DNA of 64,000 nt from Heracleum sosnowskyi. Its lineage: Eukaryota > Streptophyta > Magnoliopsida > Apiales > Apiaceae. This document shows positions 62,850-64,000 of the stretch, piece after piece. Below the pieces are notes generated by a model. It was given only the letters and a program-made list of their open reading frames with translations, did not search any database and had not been told where the DNA came from. Both the position numbers and the translations under genes were made by a program. Each line of letters starts with the position of its first letter. The first letter of the stretch is position 1. The DNA is taken from NCBI GenBank assembly GCA_030848705.1, contig JAUIZM010000023.1, forward strand, positions 186,001 to 250,000, given 5' to 3'.

Positions 62850-64000
62850 GGAGCAGTTCGGGCCTGAATTGGAGCAGATACCAGGGAACGCCCGATTACG
62901 TATACCTCTGAAGGTATCTATACAAGGAAAACGGGGATAAATTGATGCGGGTCGTTTTGAGGATATTTTCTCGTAGTTTGACCCTATGGGTTTATAGAAT
63001 TGCAGTAAACTTCATTTGGAGCTGTTCGGACCTGAATTGGAGCAGATACCAGGGGACGCCCGATTACGAATACCTCTTAAGGGATCTATACAAGGAAAAT
63101 GGGGATAAATTGAAGCGGGTCGTTTTGAGGATATTTTCTCGTAGTTTGACCCTATGGGTTTATAGAATTGCAGTAAACTTCATTTGGAGCTCTCTGGACC
63201 TGAATTGGAGCAGATACCAGGGGACGCCCGATTACGTATACCTCTTAAGGGATATACATGGAAAACGGGGATAAATTGAAGCGGGTCATTTTTTGGATAT
63301 TTTCTCGTAGTTTGACCCTATGGGTTTATAGAATTGCAAAAAACTTCATTTGGAGCAGTCCGGGCCTAAACTGGAGCAGATACCAGGGGACGCCCGATTA
63401 CGTATACCTCTGAAGGGATCTATACAAGGAAAACGGGGATAAATTGAAGCGGGTCGTTTTGAGGATATTTTCTCGTAGTTTGACCCTATGGGTTTATAGA
63501 ATTGCAGTAAACTTCATTTGGAGCTGTTCGAACCTGAATTGCAGCAGATACCAGGGGACGCCCGATTACGTATACCTCTTAAGGGATCTATACAAGGAAA
63601 ACGGGGATAAATTGAAGCGGGTCGTTTTGAGGATATTTTCTCGTAGTTTGACCCTATGGGTTTATAGAATTGCAGTAAACTTCATTTGGAGCTGTCCGGA
63701 CCTGAATTGGAGCAGATACCAGGGGACGCCCGATTACGTATACCTCTTAAGGGATCTATACATGGAAAACGGGGATAAATTTAAGCGGGTCATTTTGTGA
63801 ATATTTTCTCGTAGTTTGACCCTATGGGTTTATAGAATTGCTAAAAACTTCATTTGGAGCAGTCCGGGCCTAAATTGGAGCAGATACCAGGGGACGCCCG
63901 ATTACGTATACCTCTGAAGGGAGCTATACATGGAAAACGGGGATAAATTGAAGCGGGTCGTTTTGTGGATATTTTCTCGTAGTTTGACCCTATGGGTTTA
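62850..64000. repeat. Mosaic end segment joining two displaced duplicates
   Basis: About 62850-63440 resembles 50450-51030, sharing GCAGTTCGGGCC, TGATGCGGG, GATTACGAATACC, CTCTCTGGACC, GATATACATGG, GTCATTTTTTGG and CCTAAACTGG. From about 63440 it resembles 55380 onward at an offset of 8062, sharing TTCGAACC with TTGCAGCAG, AATTTAAGCGGGTCATT and TTTTGTGAATATT. The change lies between these blocks inside ordinary monomer sequence. The segment runs off the window end. Confidence 0.75.

Larger units (their letters stand above)
1..64000. repeat. Satellite array, 168-bp monomer, spans whole window
   Basis: The landmark TTTATAGAATTGCA recurs every 168 bp (4, 172, then 341, 509, 664 and so on) to the last bases. 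Summing the intervals gives about 386 monomers. All copies lie in the same orientation, and no foreign sequence interrupts them. Most neighbours differ by a few percent; copies one higher-order period apart are often identical by eye. The consensus has 74 G+C in 168. Length and organisation match eukaryotic centromeric or pericentromeric satellites, which are usually packed in heterochromatin with one nucleosome per monomer. The centromeric role is inference. No gene is present, so this entry also accounts for every gene-free stretch in the window. Confidence 0.99.
53600..64000. repeat. Domain D: 168-bp-only, more diverged flank
   Basis: After the last 155-bp monomer (53453) I find no further 13-bp deletion and no 169-bp form. 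Nearly every spacing is 168 bp, the exception being a 166-bp monomer at 63159-63324. Private substitutions are denser here than in domain B: GAATTCCAAAAAAC, GAATTGAAAAAAAC with AGTATGGACC, GACCCGAATTTGAG, CCCGTTTACG, TTTTATCATAG, and TTCGAACC with TTGCAGCAG. The domain contains tandem duplications of 336, 840 and 2520 bp. Confidence 0.8.

Noticed and set aside
951..63800. Many forward ORFs of 70-270 codons with a 56-residue repeat.
   Set aside because: They follow from a period divisible by three and a stop-free frame. They start at TTG or mid-monomer, overlap in different frames, end at recurrent variant stops or one-base indels, and show no compensation for frameshifts.
1..64000. CRISPR array, because of regular repeats.
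   Set aside because: The whole 168-bp unit is repeated; there are no short repeats separated by unique spacers and no associated genes.
1..64000. Human-type alpha satellite (171-bp monomer).
   Set aside because: Similar unit length only. The monomer sequence does not resemble the alpha satellite consensus I know and has no CENP-B box.
1..64000. Naming the species or known satellite family, for instance a plant centromere repeat.
   Set aside because: I cannot recall a family with this monomer with confidence; the sequence alone supports a eukaryotic satellite, no more.
1..64000. Ribosomal or tRNA genes, or a transposon core as origin of the repeat.
   Set aside because: No rRNA-like stretch, tRNA arms, terminal repeats, target-site duplications or transposase or polymerase motifs were seen in any monomer.

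Overview
The window is one uninterrupted satellite DNA array. I count about 386 head-to-tail copies of a 168-bp monomer, all in the same orientation. It starts and ends inside a monomer, so the array continues past both edges. I see no gene, RNA gene, transposon, inversion or single-copy DNA. The consensus monomer (positions 4-171) is about 44% G+C. The organism is almost certainly a eukaryote: monomer length, homogeneity and nested higher-order structure are those of centromeric or pericentromeric heterochromatin. I cannot name the species or the satellite family.

The array is organised at several levels. (1) Monomers of 168 bp carry diagnostic length variants: 155 bp (61 located), 169 bp (about 21), 167 bp, 165 bp (14), 166 bp (3) and one of 147 bp. 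(2) These are strung into blocks whose lengths add up exactly from their members (323, 488, 490, 491, 659, 994, 1161-1164, 1331-1332 bp). (3) Blocks form larger units, best seen as a 21-monomer, 3458-bp unit present as two adjacent copies (34721-41636) and a related copy at 28125-31582. (4) Larger or displaced duplications of 1653, 2520 and 2676 bp and at offsets of 2001, 4974 and about 8062 bp are tracked by shared private mutations.

Four domains can be told apart. Domain A (1 to ~15.86 kb) uses 155-bp monomers of the GATTAGGGG type followed mostly by 167-bp monomers. Domain B (~15.86-45.5 kb) adds a second 155-bp type (GATTTGGGG) and 165-bp monomers, and is the most homogeneous. Domain C (~45.5-53.6 kb) has few 155-bp monomers and a 16-monomer tandem duplication. 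Domain D (~53.6-64 kb) has no 155-bp monomer that I could find, is nearly all 168-bp units, and carries the most private substitutions.

Because 168 is 56 codons, one frame stays open across neighbouring monomers and yields many apparent ORFs of 70-270 residues. These are products of the repeat, not genes: they end at recurrent variant stops and uncompensated indels. The interest lies in the fine record of unequal exchange, microhomology deletion and segmental amplification.
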